In this document: in pieces, positions 1 to 8,912 of the stretch
Layout of the letters: every line of letters begins with the position of its first letter
Position numbering within the stretch: the stretch's first letter is position 1
Origin: Paludibacteraceae bacterium
GTDB taxonomy: Bacteria; Bacteroidota; Bacteroidia; Bacteroidales; Paludibacteraceae
Length of the DNA: 64,000 nucleotides
Direction of reading: 5' to 3'
Assembly (NCBI GenBank): GCA_031292565.1
Contig: JARLGW010000010.1
Coordinates: 242,801-306,800 of the forward strand
Translations under genes and position numbers: made by a program
Notes under the pieces: generated by a model
Told to the model about the DNA's origin: nothing
What the model saw: only the letters and a program-made list of their open reading frames with translations
The model's database searches: none

Positions 1-206
1 GTCTCACCCTACCTTTACATGAATCAAAATTTGATAGCCCGATTCTATTTCCATTTTTTGATGGGTTAATCCCTGAAGGATGGCTACTGGATATTGCCGA
101 AAGAAATTGGAAACTTAATCCGAGAGATAGAATGGGACTTTTGTTGGCTTGTTGTAAGGATTGTATTGGTGCGGTAAGTGTTATTCCTGTCGAAATTAAT
201 GATTAA
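1..206 (+). CDS. HipS-like (HipA N-terminal subdomain) protein, 3' end only
   Basis: Only the last 67 codons are present (reading frame from base 3, stop at 204-206); the start lies outside the window. The peptide contains FFDGLIPEGWLLD and a later stretch LLACCKDCIGAVSV, the typical end of the HipA N-terminal subdomain (the part that contacts HipB in HipA, separate as HipS in HipBST systems). It is followed after 2 bases by a kinase-like HipA C-terminal protein, so the pair looks like a split toxin. By analogy with HipBST this small protein may neutralise the kinase; that is inference. Any HTH antitoxin gene (hipB) would lie left of the window. Confidence 0.75.
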   Translation, partial: LTLPLHESKFDSPILFPFFDGLIPEGWLLDIAERNWKLNPRDRMGLLLACCKDCIGAVSVIPVEIND

Positions 207-208
207 TT

Positions 209-1162
209 ATGAAGCATTGTTTATATTGTTACCAGCCATTAGCAGAACATGAAGTTGATTTTCATGCTTCTTGCTGTAAGAGGATTTTTAAATCCGTTCT
301 TCCACCCGAACTTCCATATACTAACGACGATATGGAAAGATTGGCCATACAAGTAATAAAGAGTAAGATGGCTGTCACCGGGGTACAACCCAAGCTTTCT
401 TTAGAAATATCAAAGGGTGAAAAGAAAAACGAATCAAAACGCTTTACCATCGTTGGGCTATGGGGTGATTACATCTTAAAACCTCCTACTCCAAATTATG
501 AGCAAACAGCGGAGGTTGAAGATTTAACAATGCACCTAGCCCATATTGCCAAAATCAACATAGTACCCCACTCGCTTATACGATTAAAATCGGGGCAATT
601 AGCTTACATAACAAAAAGGATCGATCGAGTGAACAAACGTAAAGTTCACATGGAGGATTTTTGTCAACTCACGGAAAAACAAACTGAATATAAATACAAC
701 GCTTCGTATGAGCAAATAGCTAAGGCGATCTTGAAATTTTCAGCAAATCCGGGTTTGGATTTAGTCAGCTTTGCCGAAATGGTTTTGTTTTCTTTCATCA
801 CCGGAAATGCGGACATGCATCTCAAGAACTTTTCCTTGATTTATGATTCGGCAAATAATCCGGTATTGGCTCCCGCATACGATATGTTATCTACTGCCAT
901 AGTTAATCCAAATGACAAGGAAGATCTTGCCTTGAATTTAAACGGGAAAAAGAAGAAACTAAATAGAAAGGATTTTGAAATGGCTTTTTCTACAATGGGA
1001 TTAGATGCAAAGCAAAGGGCTAATATTTTCTCCAAAATGGAAAAAGCAAAACGTGCTTGGCTCGATTTTATAAAAATCAGTTTCTTATCCGATGATTTTA
1101 AATCTACATATATTCAACTTATCAACGATAGATTTACCCGACTTAACCTAATCTGCCTTTAA
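209..1162 (+). CDS. HipT/HipA-like serine/threonine kinase toxin, C-terminal domain protein
   Basis: A 317-residue protein carrying the HipA kinase core without the N-terminal subdomain, which is the separate gene just upstream (2-bp gap, translationally coupled). Visible motifs are VTGVQPKLSL near residue 60 (glycine-rich ATP loop region), ITKRIDR near 135 (nucleotide-binding region), GNADMHLKNFS near 200 (catalytic Asp and Asn) and PAYDMLST near 225 (metal-binding Asp). Known HipA/HipT kinases phosphorylate aminoacyl-tRNA synthetases (GltX or TrpS) and stall growth; the substrate here cannot be told. The first 30 residues hold CLYC, then His and Cys-Cys, which looks like a small zinc-binding head found in Bacteroidota members. 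Start ATG at 209 fits the tight coupling. Confidence 0.85.
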   Translation: MKHCLYCYQPLAEHEVDFHASCCKRIFKSVLPPELPYTNDDMERLAIQVIKSKMAVTGVQPKLSLEISKGEKKNESKRFTIVGLWGDYILKPPTPNYEQTAEVEDLTMHLAHIAKINIVPHSLIRLKSGQLAYITKRIDRVNKRKVHMEDFCQLTEKQTEYKYNASYEQIAKAILKFSANPGLDLVSFAEMVLFSFITGNADMHLKNFSLIYDSANNPVLAPAYDMLSTAIVNPNDKEDLALNLNGKKKKLNRKDFEMAFSTMGLDAKQRANIFSKMEKAKRAWLDFIKISFLSDDFKSTYIQLINDRFTRLNLICL

Positions 1163-1180
1163 ATAAAGAATCTTGAATGT

Positions 1181-1239
1181 TTGAAAAATATTTTCTATCA
1201 AAAAGCTATAATTTTGTTATAGTGGAAAATATTTTCCAT
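1181..1239. repeat. Two related AT-rich palindromes downstream of hipT
   Basis: TGGAAAATATTTTCCA at 1223-1238 is a perfect 16-bp palindrome. A near copy, GAAAAATATTTTCTA, lies about 40 bp upstream (1184-1198). Paired palindromes of this size look like binding sites for a dimeric HTH protein. HipB operators are palindromic, but they normally lie upstream of the operon, so the link to HipB is only a guess. Confidence 0.4.
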
Positions 1240-1315
1240 TAAGAACCATGATAAGTTAAAGCTCAACAAAATTTATCTTAAGTACTTATATACAGCTCAT
1301 TGATAACACTAAGAT

Positions 1316-1344
1316 GAACCACCAACCTCATGACTAAAAATCAT
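1316..1344. other. Degenerate tRNA-Met 3'-half, possible old att site
   Basis: This 29-bp stretch matches 8930-8958 inside the tRNA-Met gene at 24 of 29 positions, in the same plus-strand orientation. The matched part runs from the anticodon loop to the T-arm, the same part of a tRNA that is duplicated at the ends of the tRNA-Arg island in this window. It is followed directly by the 16-bp repeats at 1353 and 1592, which could be integrase arm sites. The reading is a decayed distal attachment site of an element inserted at tRNA-Met. Confidence 0.45.
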
Positions 1345-1352
1345 TTTCTCGA

Positions 1353-1607
1353 AGTTGTGTGCAAATTGAGTGCAAAAGATGCAAAAACATGCAAAATGAA
1401 TCACCATAAATAACTGACAATCAAAATATTAAAATAACATTCAAGCGAAAAACCGCACTTTTATGAAACTACCTTAATGTTTTTTCTTGGCTTCTCATTT
1501 GTTATAAGATCATAGATAACACATTGGAATACAGGAGAAAATGTCTGGTCTGTTTTTCTTGCTTTTTCCGCTATTTTCTTCTTTTCTTTGGAGTTGTGTG
1601 CAAATTG
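1353..1607. repeat. 16-bp direct repeat pair AGTTGTGTGCAAATTG
   Basis: AGTTGTGTGCAAATTG occurs at 1353-1368 and again at 1592-1607. The first copy is followed by further TGCAAAA units (to about 1400). Clustered short direct repeats next to an att-like sequence are typical of arm-type binding sites of tyrosine recombinases. The assignment is inference from the context. Confidence 0.4.
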
Positions 1608-2013
1608 TGTGTAAGGTGATTTTTACGATAAAAATTTCAAAAATAAAGTCCACGTATTTAATTGCATTATTGTCATTACTTAAGGACAAGATTTACTCAC
1701 CTACTGATCTGCCTTTTAGTTGATAATTTACACCTTAACTTTTTATGCGGCTAAGATTAGGAAGTCCAGTCTGCTTGTGTTCCTTTTACTAAACCATTAA
1801 ACTTACCTCGATTCACCTATGCCAAAACTTGTGTGAAAATCGGCTGACCGATTAAATTTTTCCTCCTATTTTTCCTCATACTGTATAAATTGCTAGTTTA
1901 CACAGTAAAAATACAAGTTGGCTTACTTTGGCTGGTCAACTTGTTAATTATTCTTTTTTTCTCAGCTACTAATATTCTAAGAATTTAAAACTCAACAGGG
2001 CTAAAATACAGTC

Positions 2014-5000
2014 CTAATTCTGCTTTATCACTTTAAATTGATATGATTTTTTCCCTTTAAAAAAGGAAATCATATATATTCCATCAGCATAATCTTGTAA
2101 TGAAATTCTTGTCTTTTCCTGAGTTACTTGTAATGTTTTAACAATCTTACCCAAACAATCAATTACATTAACATCAATTTTATCATCTTTGCCAATATTA
2201 ATATTTAGGATAAAATCATTCCGAATTGGATTTGGATATACTGATTCAATATTCTCTGATCCTAATATATCTAGATTTTCATAATCGGTTGCATAAATCG
2301 ACGCTTTCGCTGTACGGTTGCAGACACTTGGAGTACCGATATAAGGCCAATATTTATAAGAACAAAGTTCTTCTGGATTTTCGTTACATCCATAAATCCT
2401 TGCCCATTCTATCATATTCTGTGAATGTGAAGATGTATAATGTCCATCAGGGAAGAATTGTTGTAAATCGGACCTGCTATTCCAAACTTTTCTAATATTT
2501 GAATCGTATGAAAATAAATTATATGTATCCTTAATATTTAAATTTGGATATTCATTTTTACCATAATTTTCAGCCCAATATAACAAATCAAAATTGTTAC
2601 CTGCTGACCAATTGTGAGTCAAAGCATAATTATTATCAGGATAATTTCCAGTGGGGAATAGTAACATTAGATCATCTGGTCTTGACCTCCAAATCAGAGG
2701 TATCGGACAGCGTTGTTGGTTATATTCATTATAAAGTCCAGACATTATAGCATATTTACCTTGTCCATTATCATTATAATATGTACCATTTATGATTCTA
2801 ATATTCAAATCATTTCGCAATAAATTTAAGTATGCCTGATTAGATATATATTTACTACTTTGAGTTAAACAAAGCAATTGGTAATTGTTTTGAATATAGT
2901 TGGGAGAGTTTGAAATCATAAAATTAGTTACGATGTCACATTGCCCATCATAATTATAAGGATTATTTATGTAATTATTATGGGGAGTAACAGAATATAA
3001 CATAAATTGTGTTTGATAATCGACAGAATCTCCTTTAGAATAAGCTCTATTAACAATAGGATTTGTATTCTCATAAATATTTTCCTCACAACCTAAATGC
3101 ACTGCTTTTGAATAATTTACGTTTATTGAACCCTTGTTTGAAAGGCTATTTAATGTATTTTTCCAAATTCTATATCTATCCTCATAATTGGCAATACTAT
3201 CTAAATCCCAACATACAATATATGCTGCATCAGCACCCTTCTTATAATAAGCTTGAAGTTGAGCAGACCAGTCTTGACACAAAGTTGAGTCTAAATGATG
3301 ATTATAATTAGGCCAATTTGTTTCACTAGAAAAGTTTATTTTTTTATTTTTAATGATTCCCCAATATTTACATGTAGATCTTGCATAATCAGCCCCAAAG
3401 TCAAAATTTGGTTTATATTCAATAATATCTGCAATACGTAATGCATCTACATTTTCCAGTAATGGTGTAATCTCATAAAAGCCTCTTCGTGGTAGAATTG
3501 CATCATATATTGAACCAATTTGAAGCCCCATTTTGTAATATTTTGCATGTGTAAGTTCAGCACAGCTATCTACAAAACATTTTAATAATGAAGTTTTCCA
3601 ATTAATCCAGTCCATTCTTCCAATTGGATAAGAGTAACTTATACCTACAGAATCCCAATTAAATGCTTTGGGGTTTATTGAATCAAAATTATTAAAAGAA
3701 CTTCCCCAATTAGCATTTAAATTTGAGATATTGATATATTTATCTTGTAAGTATTTCTTAAATTTTTCAATCTCAGGATTTGAATATCCACACATTCCGT
3801 AACCAGGAAATTCCATTTCAGCATCTGGACTAATTGAAGGAACAACTTCTTTGATAATATTTAATGAAGCAGGATAATTTATATTTATGTGGTTTAATAC
3901 ATTCTTATAAAAATTCAACAAACAATTTGTGGATTTAAATGATCCAATATTTAAGGTATACTTTCTCCCTGAATTAATATTTAACAAAGAATCAATATTT
4001 AACAAAGATCCATCATGTAATGTGTGAAAATCGTTACTGGTTAAGTCATAAGAACCTGGTTTTACCCAATCCGGTTTTTCTTGTCCCATAATTACTCGAA
4101 TGTAAACATCAAGTCCCGCATCAATAATATTTGAGATAGCTAAATCCGCGTTATCCCAATTAAAATTTTCCGGTCCATCTGGACAAATTTCAGCCCAAAG
4201 AAGTTTTAATGAAACACCTGTAGCTCCCCACTTTTGTTTAATCTGATTTAACCAGTTTTTGTCTAAACATCTAGTAATAGATGATACAAAGATTATTTTA
4301 TAATTACTATCAAATACTTGGGTCGGCCTTTGCTGATTCGAATAATTACAATCTTTATATGCTTTTAATCTAACATTACTTCCCATGCAAATCTTTGTGT
4401 TTTTTAAATCAATATGTTGAGCCATAAAACTTTTAGTTACAAGAGGATCAACTTTTACTGAATAAGAACTACCAATATTTCCAATATTTATGTTAGATGC
4501 TGTTTCAAAAGGATAAAACCCAATGTTAGATGAAGTGTCATAAACAAAATCACATATGTTTGTTGTTATTTGATTAGATGGTGATGAAGTTGCAGTGAAT
4601 AATTTAGCTTCTCCAGGTTCTAAATGTACTATTTTAAAATTTGAATTAATATATTGTCCATTTAATAGATCTTTAGATGGATTGTTTAAGTTTAAAGAAA
4701 GAGTCATCTTTCTTTCTAAACTTTTGTTGAATAACCAAAAATAAATTTGATTAGTACTATCAGTTAAAAATGTTATTGCTAATTCTTGAGGAACTGAGTT
4801 AGATATAGAATCAATTACGGGGTAGTTTAAATCACTAAATATTTGTTTAGCAAAATTATCTTTAGCAAAATTTGACCAGTTACAAAACTCATGAATTTGC
4901 TCATTATTTTCAAGATAGGTTGTTGAAGTAACGTTAACATGATAAGCACTTGCAAAATTTAAATGAAGTAATATATTACTATTTTTAATAAGTTTTTCAT

Positions 5001-5997
5001 GTAGTGTGGCTAAGTAGTTATATACTTTATCATCATCTTTTAAAGCGAATTGATGAAATGCATCATTTCTTACCCATTGAAACCCTGGCCAATATGATAT
5101 TCCTTTTGCACCATATGCTAATGCCGCATAAATTTCATAATTAAATTCTGATTTACTTTTCACATTTATTCCATAATCAGATGGCTGTGGCACTGAGTCT
5201 AAGTAGTTTGAGTTATTTTTAAATGGAGTTAATCCATATATAAATGGTATAGAATTCTCAACACTTTTCATTCCAAAATCATAAAGTGATGTGAAAAAAG
5301 ATAAACTAGGATCAAATATTGGATATTGATCAAATGCAAATAAGTTTGGTTTAGAAGTGTTGAAATATTTTTGAATATAATTTTCCCTGTAGAATATGTC
5401 AGTATTATAAAATGGAAATAGTTTTGCGTAACGAATAAGAGAATTGTTTTTTTTGCAAATAAAATTTGTGAATTCTGGGATATATTCGATTAGATTATTA
5501 CATTCATTATTTGAGCTTGTGTTGTTACATGTTGATAAAGTAAAGGGTTTATCTGATACTAAATAACCTATAACATCAAAATCAGAACTACTAAATTTAT
5601 CAATGGTAGAATTGGCATTCACTTCATTAAAACTTGAAGTACTGATTATATCTCTTCTAGATGTCAATTCCTTCTGAATTAAAATTGATTTTAGTCCGGC
5701 ATTTTTAGCCATTTTAAAGAAACCATATTCACTACCAGTGGGCTGAGAGTCTGTTTCAAAGAAAACACAATTAAAATGATATTTATCTTTCATATCATTA
5801 AAAAAAGTTTGAGGATATGGATCGGATTTTCTCCAAGGTGCAGTATTTGTTTCGTTCTTTTCTCCTTCACTAAAATACCATTGAACCATAAACTCATTTA
5901 ACTGAGCATAAACATTGTGGCTTAAAATCAAGAGTATTATAAATAGACTTCTTTTTATAGTGAAAGATTTAATTATTTTTTGATAAAATATTCTCAT
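2014..5997 (-). CDS. Large T9SS-exported protein with GH42-like TIM-barrel region and CTD
   Basis: 1327 residues, beginning with a basic, hydrophobic signal peptide (about residues 1-31, ending at VYA) and ending in a type A T9SS sorting domain (about 1250-1327: VYPNPIRNDF, then GIYMISF). The first half (about 35-470) has barrel-like segments with an AYGAKGISYW motif. The second region (from about 570) reads LLWAEICPDGP, then PDWVKPG and EMEFPGYG near 726, resembling the GH42 beta-galactosidase catalytic barrel with a candidate acidic residue. Two copies of a W-SR-DL-FP-G-Y...WA-YG-NE module follow (about 1098-1210). It is probably a cell-surface or secreted glycan-active enzyme; the substrate is unknown. 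It stands alone between accessory genes. Confidence 0.75.
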   Translation of the reverse strand: MRIFYQKIIKSFTIKRSLFIILLILSHNVYAQLNEFMVQWYFSEGEKNETNTAPWRKSDPYPQTFFNDMKDKYHFNCVFFETDSQPTGSEYGFFKMAKNAGLKSILIQKELTSRRDIISTSSFNEVNANSTIDKFSSSDFDVIGYLVSDKPFTLSTCNNTSSNNECNNLIEYIPEFTNFICKKNNSLIRYAKLFPFYNTDIFYRENYIQKYFNTSKPNLFAFDQYPIFDPSLSFFTSLYDFGMKSVENSIPFIYGLTPFKNNSNYLDSVPQPSDYGINVKSKSEFNYEIYAALAYGAKGISYWPGFQWVRNDAFHQFALKDDDKVYNYLATLHEKLIKNSNILLHLNFASAYHVNVTSTTYLENNEQIHEFCNWSNFAKDNFAKQIFSDLNYPVIDSISNSVPQELAITFLTDSTNQIYFWLFNKSLERKMTLSLNLNNPSKDLLNGQYINSNFKIVHLEPGEAKLFTATSSPSNQITTNICDFVYDTSSNIGFYPFETASNINIGNIGSSYSVKVDPLVTKSFMAQHIDLKNTKICMGSNVRLKAYKDCNYSNQQRPTQVFDSNYKIIFVSSITRCLDKNWLNQIKQKWGATGVSLKLLWAEICPDGPENFNWDNADLAISNIIDAGLDVYIRVIMGQEKPDWVKPGSYDLTSNDFHTLHDGSLLNIDSLLNINSGRKYTLNIGSFKSTNCLLNFYKNVLNHININYPASLNIIKEVVPSISPDAEMEFPGYGMCGYSNPEIEKFKKYLQDKYINISNLNANWGSSFNNFDSINPKAFNWDSVGISYSYPIGRMDWINWKTSLLKCFVDSCAELTHAKYYKMGLQIGSIYDAILPRRGFYEITPLLENVDALRIADIIEYKPNFDFGADYARSTCKYWGIIKNKKINFSSETNWPNYNHHLDSTLCQDWSAQLQAYYKKGADAAYIVCWDLDSIANYEDRYRIWKNTLNSLSNKGSINVNYSKAVHLGCEENIYENTNPIVNRAYSKGDSVDYQTQFMLYSVTPHNNYINNPYNYDGQCDIVTNFMISNSPNYIQNNYQLLCLTQSSKYISNQAYLNLLRNDLNIRIINGTYYNDNGQGKYAIMSGLYNEYNQQRCPIPLIWRSRPDDLMLLFPTGNYPDNNYALTHNWSAGNNFDLLYWAENYGKNEYPNLNIKDTYNLFSYDSNIRKVWNSRSDLQQFFPDGHYTSSHSQNMIEWARIYGCNENPEELCSYKYWPYIGTPSVCNRTAKASIYATDYENLDILGSENIESVYPNPIRNDFILNINIGKDDKIDVNVIDCLGKIVKTLQVTQEKTRISLQDYADGIYMISFFKGKKSYQFKVIKQN

Positions 5998-6089
5998 TGA
6001 TTAATTCTTGATTCTGGTTTATCAATCTTATTTTGTTGTTCTTTATAACAATAGTTGTTGTTGCTCTATTTTAAGAGTGTTTTGAAAAC

Positions 6090-7349
6090 TTATTTCTTCT
6101 TCAAATTCTCTATCTCCGATCGCAGAGACTGTATTTCTTTTTGTTGTTGGATAGTATATAATGTTAATTCCTCTACTTTTTGAAGTAATTTTACCTGAAA
6201 TTCACCCATATCCACGCCGTTTTTTACCATATCGGCAGCAGCAGGTACATCTGGTAGATGCTTGTTCTCCTTTACGTATTCCGACAGCTCGTTTATATTT
6301 TTCAACTTATAATTATCTTCAAACACAAAGTCGGCACCTCCGTCAAGATTCACTAGAACTTCTTTTGCTCGGATTGTACCGTTAACATCTAATGGATATG
6401 CAGGGCTACCGATTCCAATACCGACATTACCATCACCACGAATTATAAATGGGGTAAACGAAGTTGCGCCCAAATCAGCAACCTTAAAATAATAACTGGC
6501 TACTTGATTTAATTCTGTTTGAAATGATGACACATTAATCGTCATTGCACGTATGGGATCAGAACTACTCGGGGCTGTAACATCTAAAGTTGAAACTGGA
6601 GAAACAGTTCCAATACCTACTTTTCCAAGAGTACTAATATTAAAAAATGGAGCAGAAAATGCATTATCATTCATAGTTCCTTGTCCGATAGCAAAAGTGT
6701 TTGAATTATAAACTGTTCCTATTGACCAAGCGGTAGAAGCTTCTCTGACCAAATTAATATATTGACCACTAGCAGCCGATTTGGTTATCATCAGATTACC
6801 ATTGTATCCTTCATCGGGACTAGCATCACTGGAAGTAATAGACGCATGACCTATGACACTTAAAGCTTGCTGCGGAGCATTGGTGTTTACGCCTAAACTT
6901 CCTAAAATATAAGAAGTTCCTTCGGTACTAAGTTTAACTTTTGATTCTGAAGTGAGATCTGTTTTTGTATTAAATATCTCCAGAGCGGATTCACATTGTC
7001 CTAATGATGATCCTCCGGGTTTAAGTTCTATCCTATTATACATATAATTTCCAACAGGTGACCCCATCACCAAAGAATGTCCCGGCCATTGTAAATGAGT
7101 ATAGTCCCAGCTGTTTACTGTTTCTGTATTCTGCAAAAATAAAATCCCTCCGGTTAAGGTTAATTTTCCAGAATCGGCTAGCAGCCTTACATCATAATCA
7201 GAAGTATATACATCCGTACTATGAAAATCAATATACTTTCCAATTTCCATACCTCCATCATTACCAATAGATGGCGTTTTATTAAAGTTTTGAGCAAATG
7301 AATAGTTCACAAGACAGCAGGTGAAAAATAAGACTAGTTTTGTTTTCAT
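6090..7349 (-). CDS. Tail-fibre-domain-like surface protein with C-terminal coiled coil
   Basis: 419 residues with a signal peptide (cleavage near SFAQ, residue 20). The middle is a series of low-complexity repeats of the VGIG(T/I)xSP type seen in phage-tail-fibre-like bacterial surface proteins. The end carries the common Bacteroidota module DFVFEDNYKL, ENKHLPDVPAA, VDMGEFQVKLLQKVEELTLY (about 335-400), followed by a heptad-patterned coiled coil to residue 419. The family is often annotated as tail fibre or endosialidase-chaperone-like protein. Its function is unknown; surface adhesion or trimer assembly is inferred. No phage genes accompany it. It is followed by the large T9SS protein on the same strand after 92 bp. 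Confidence 0.65.
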   Translation of the reverse strand: MKTKLVLFFTCCLVNYSFAQNFNKTPSIGNDGGMEIGKYIDFHSTDVYTSDYDVRLLADSGKLTLTGGILFLQNTETVNSWDYTHLQWPGHSLVMGSPVGNYMYNRIELKPGGSSLGQCESALEIFNTKTDLTSESKVKLSTEGTSYILGSLGVNTNAPQQALSVIGHASITSSDASPDEGYNGNLMITKSAASGQYINLVREASTAWSIGTVYNSNTFAIGQGTMNDNAFSAPFFNISTLGKVGIGTVSPVSTLDVTAPSSSDPIRAMTINVSSFQTELNQVASYYFKVADLGATSFTPFIIRGDGNVGIGIGSPAYPLDVNGTIRAKEVLVNLDGGADFVFEDNYKLKNINELSEYVKENKHLPDVPAAADMVKNGVDMGEFQVKLLQKVEELTLYTIQQQKEIQSLRSEIENLKKK

Positions 7350-7376
7350 AATTATATTTTTGTTTGTTTGTTTCTA

Positions 7377-7835
7377 TTATATTTTTATAATTTTCGATTC
7401 TGTCGTTTTTTTATCTATAGTCACACGAAGAACGTAAGTTCCCAAGGGGGTATTGGTGAAATCTATTTGATTATTCGTTTGCAAACGCTTACGACTTACC
7501 ACTAGCTGGCCTTTCAAATCAAAAAGAACAAGTGATGCTTCTTGTTTTTCCTGTAGGTTTTTTATGTCTACGGCAAGTAATCCTTCAATAGGATTTGGAT
7601 ACACATTTACTCCATCGTTAGTTAAAATCAAATCGGTAACGGATTCTTTATATTCTTTGTCCGTAACTTAAACCGACTTAACTTCGATAATGCTCCGTTG
7701 AACTCTGTTCCTCCATGCATCATAGGTATGGAAAATTGTATTGGTAGAAAAAACTAATTGTTGACAGAATAATAAGCTGATCAAGATGAAGACTGTTTCA
7801 TACTTCACTTTTGAAAAAGAGGATGTTATTTTCAT
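7377..7835 (-). pseudogene. Broken T9SS surface protein: signal peptide, in-frame stop, sorting domain
   Basis: Starting at ATG 7835 the frame encodes a signal peptide (MKITSSFSKV, then hydrophobic residues to QQLVFS) and 25 more residues, and then meets a TAA at 7668-7670. The same frame continues without another stop into a full type A T9SS sorting domain (VYPNPIEGLL, GTYVLRV, KIIKI). Both ends of a secreted protein are kept but nearly all the passenger is missing. Either a large internal deletion plus a nonsense mutation killed the gene, or a tiny T9SS protein gained one stop. A TACTTTTG promoter box lies 31 bp upstream. Confidence 0.6.
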
Positions 7836-7865
7836 CAATTTATTATAGAATTTAATTTATTGTTG

Positions 7866-7873
7866 CAAAAGTA
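7866..7873 (-). promoter_or_regulatory. TAnnTTTG promoter -7 box
   Basis: On the minus strand the sequence is TACTTTTG, matching the Bacteroidota -7 consensus. It lies about 30 bp before the start of the broken T9SS gene, so the dead gene still has its promoter. Confidence 0.5.
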
Positions 7874-8390
7874 AAATTTTATATAATTTTTAAGAAATTT
7901 CACATGTTAAAATTCTATTTAAATATTAAATTTCAAAGAAAAATCATTTGTTCAATTATTTTTTAATCTTGTATTATAAATTGTATTCAAAATTGATACA
8001 ACATCTTTTCAATCAAAAAAATGCATGTTTTGAATAAAGAAGAAACTTTTCTTGTGTACAAGGATATAAAGTGAAGTTATGTAGAATAGAATACATTTGT
8101 CTGAAAGTCTGACAGTTATGCAGCTATAGAGATCTCAATAGCCCCATGATCAATAGTCGCATTTACGCTATAATCACCAATAAAACAACATATTACAGCA
8201 ACCCATAGGATCATGAGGTTAATAAAGCCTTGGAAACAAAGCTTTTTAATCATCGTTTGAAGTGTTTTTCAATCCACGTTCAACAATCTTGTTAATGAAG
8301 AGTTGAAGATAATAATTTTTTGGTCTGATCTTTTATAATTTTTAAAAAAGAAGGATTAATATACTTCTGGAGCAAAGTTGCCCTAGAGTT
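7874..8390. other. AT-rich gap with one signal-peptide remnant
   Basis: About 500 bases between the broken T9SS gene and the integrase fragment. Apart from the 45-codon signal-peptide-like frame at 8116-8253, no gene, RNA or clear repeat is seen. Confidence 0.5.
8116..8253 (-). pseudogene. Possible N-terminal fragment of a lost exported protein
   Basis: A 45-codon frame starts at ATG 8253 with MIKKLCFQGF, a hydrophobic segment (LMILWVAVICCFIG) and a short polar tail before a stop at 8116-8118. This resembles an N-terminal signal peptide with almost no mature protein, like the broken gene just downstream on the same strand. It may be a relic of a surface protein or chance; no family is recognised. 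Confidence 0.3.
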
Positions 8391-8888
8391 ATGTGTAATT
8401 CTATGTTTTACTATTCAAAAGATTTAATCACGATCGCATCTATTCTGGATACTCGTACCATTAAAGCGGATGGTACTTACCCTATTAAGATTAGGGAGAC
8501 TCAAAAACGGGTGCGTGCGCATTATGCCACGGGCAAATCGCTTACTAAAGAGGATTGGGAGAAACTGCCTACAAACAAAACGGGTGCGGTAAAGAACTTA
8601 AGAGAGAGTATTGAAAATAGCTTCCCTATCGTAAAATGGAACGTGCAGACGATGGTGAAAAAGGGGAACTTCTCTTTTGATGCGCTTAATTGCCGCATGG
8701 GCAAGGCTACGGGCGACACGGTTAACAATGCTCTGAAAGCAAACATACAGTTGCTCTCGGATGAGAAACGTATAGGCACCATGCGATTGAACATCCAAAC
8801 GCTGAGATTGATTGAAGATTTCAGGGGTGCAAAAGCACCCAGCGTGCAAATAGCCTTCCAAAAACGAAAAAAGCACCTAAGAAATTAA
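8391..8888 (+). pseudogene. Tyrosine recombinase (integrase) fragment, catalytic domain missing
   Basis: 165 codons encoding the N-terminal half of a Bacteroidota tyrosine recombinase: an arm-binding domain (ADGTYPIKIRETQKR, GKSLTKEDWEKL) and the start of the SAM-like core-binding domain (FDALNCRMGKA, TVNNALKANI, KRIGTM). It aligns with the intact integrase at 23916-25142 (FDALNVRLNKA, TVNSAF, NRIGNA) and stops at the point matching that protein's FAGDKIPY. The catalytic R-H-R-Y region is absent. The frame ends inside the terminator hairpin of tRNA-Met. This is the relic of an element once inserted at that tRNA. A second ATG at 8403 is an equally good start. Confidence 0.75.
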
Positions 8889-8900
8889 TCTTAAGTGCTT
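8866..8900 (-). terminator. Rho-independent terminator of tRNA-Met
   Basis: Minus-strand hairpin AAGCACTTAAG / CTTAGGTGCTT with an 8-nt loop (one G-U-type mismatch), followed by TTTTTTCG. It lies 12 bp past the tRNA 3' end and overlaps the last codons of the integrase fragment. Confidence 0.7.
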
Positions 8901-8912
8901 ATATTATATTTG

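Larger units (their letters stand above)
1163..2013. other. Gene-free accessory stretch with att-like remnants
   Basis: About 850 bases without a convincing gene. It holds a pair of related palindromes (1181-1239), a degenerate copy of the tRNA-Met anticodon-to-T-arm region (1316-1344) and 16-bp direct repeats (1353-1368 and 1592-1607). A 60-codon open frame at 1541-1723 is hydrophobic, has no recognisable family and sits across one of the repeats, so it is not called. The rest is AT-rich sequence in which nothing else is seen. Confidence 0.6.

Noticed and set aside
1541..1723. 60-codon open frame on the plus strand
   Set aside because: Hydrophobic low-complexity peptide, no family, no promoter match, and it spans one of the 16-bp repeats.
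6090..7349. Prophage tail region suggested by the tail-fibre-like protein
   Set aside because: The protein has a bacterial signal peptide and stands among T9SS genes; no capsid, portal, terminase or other tail gene is near.
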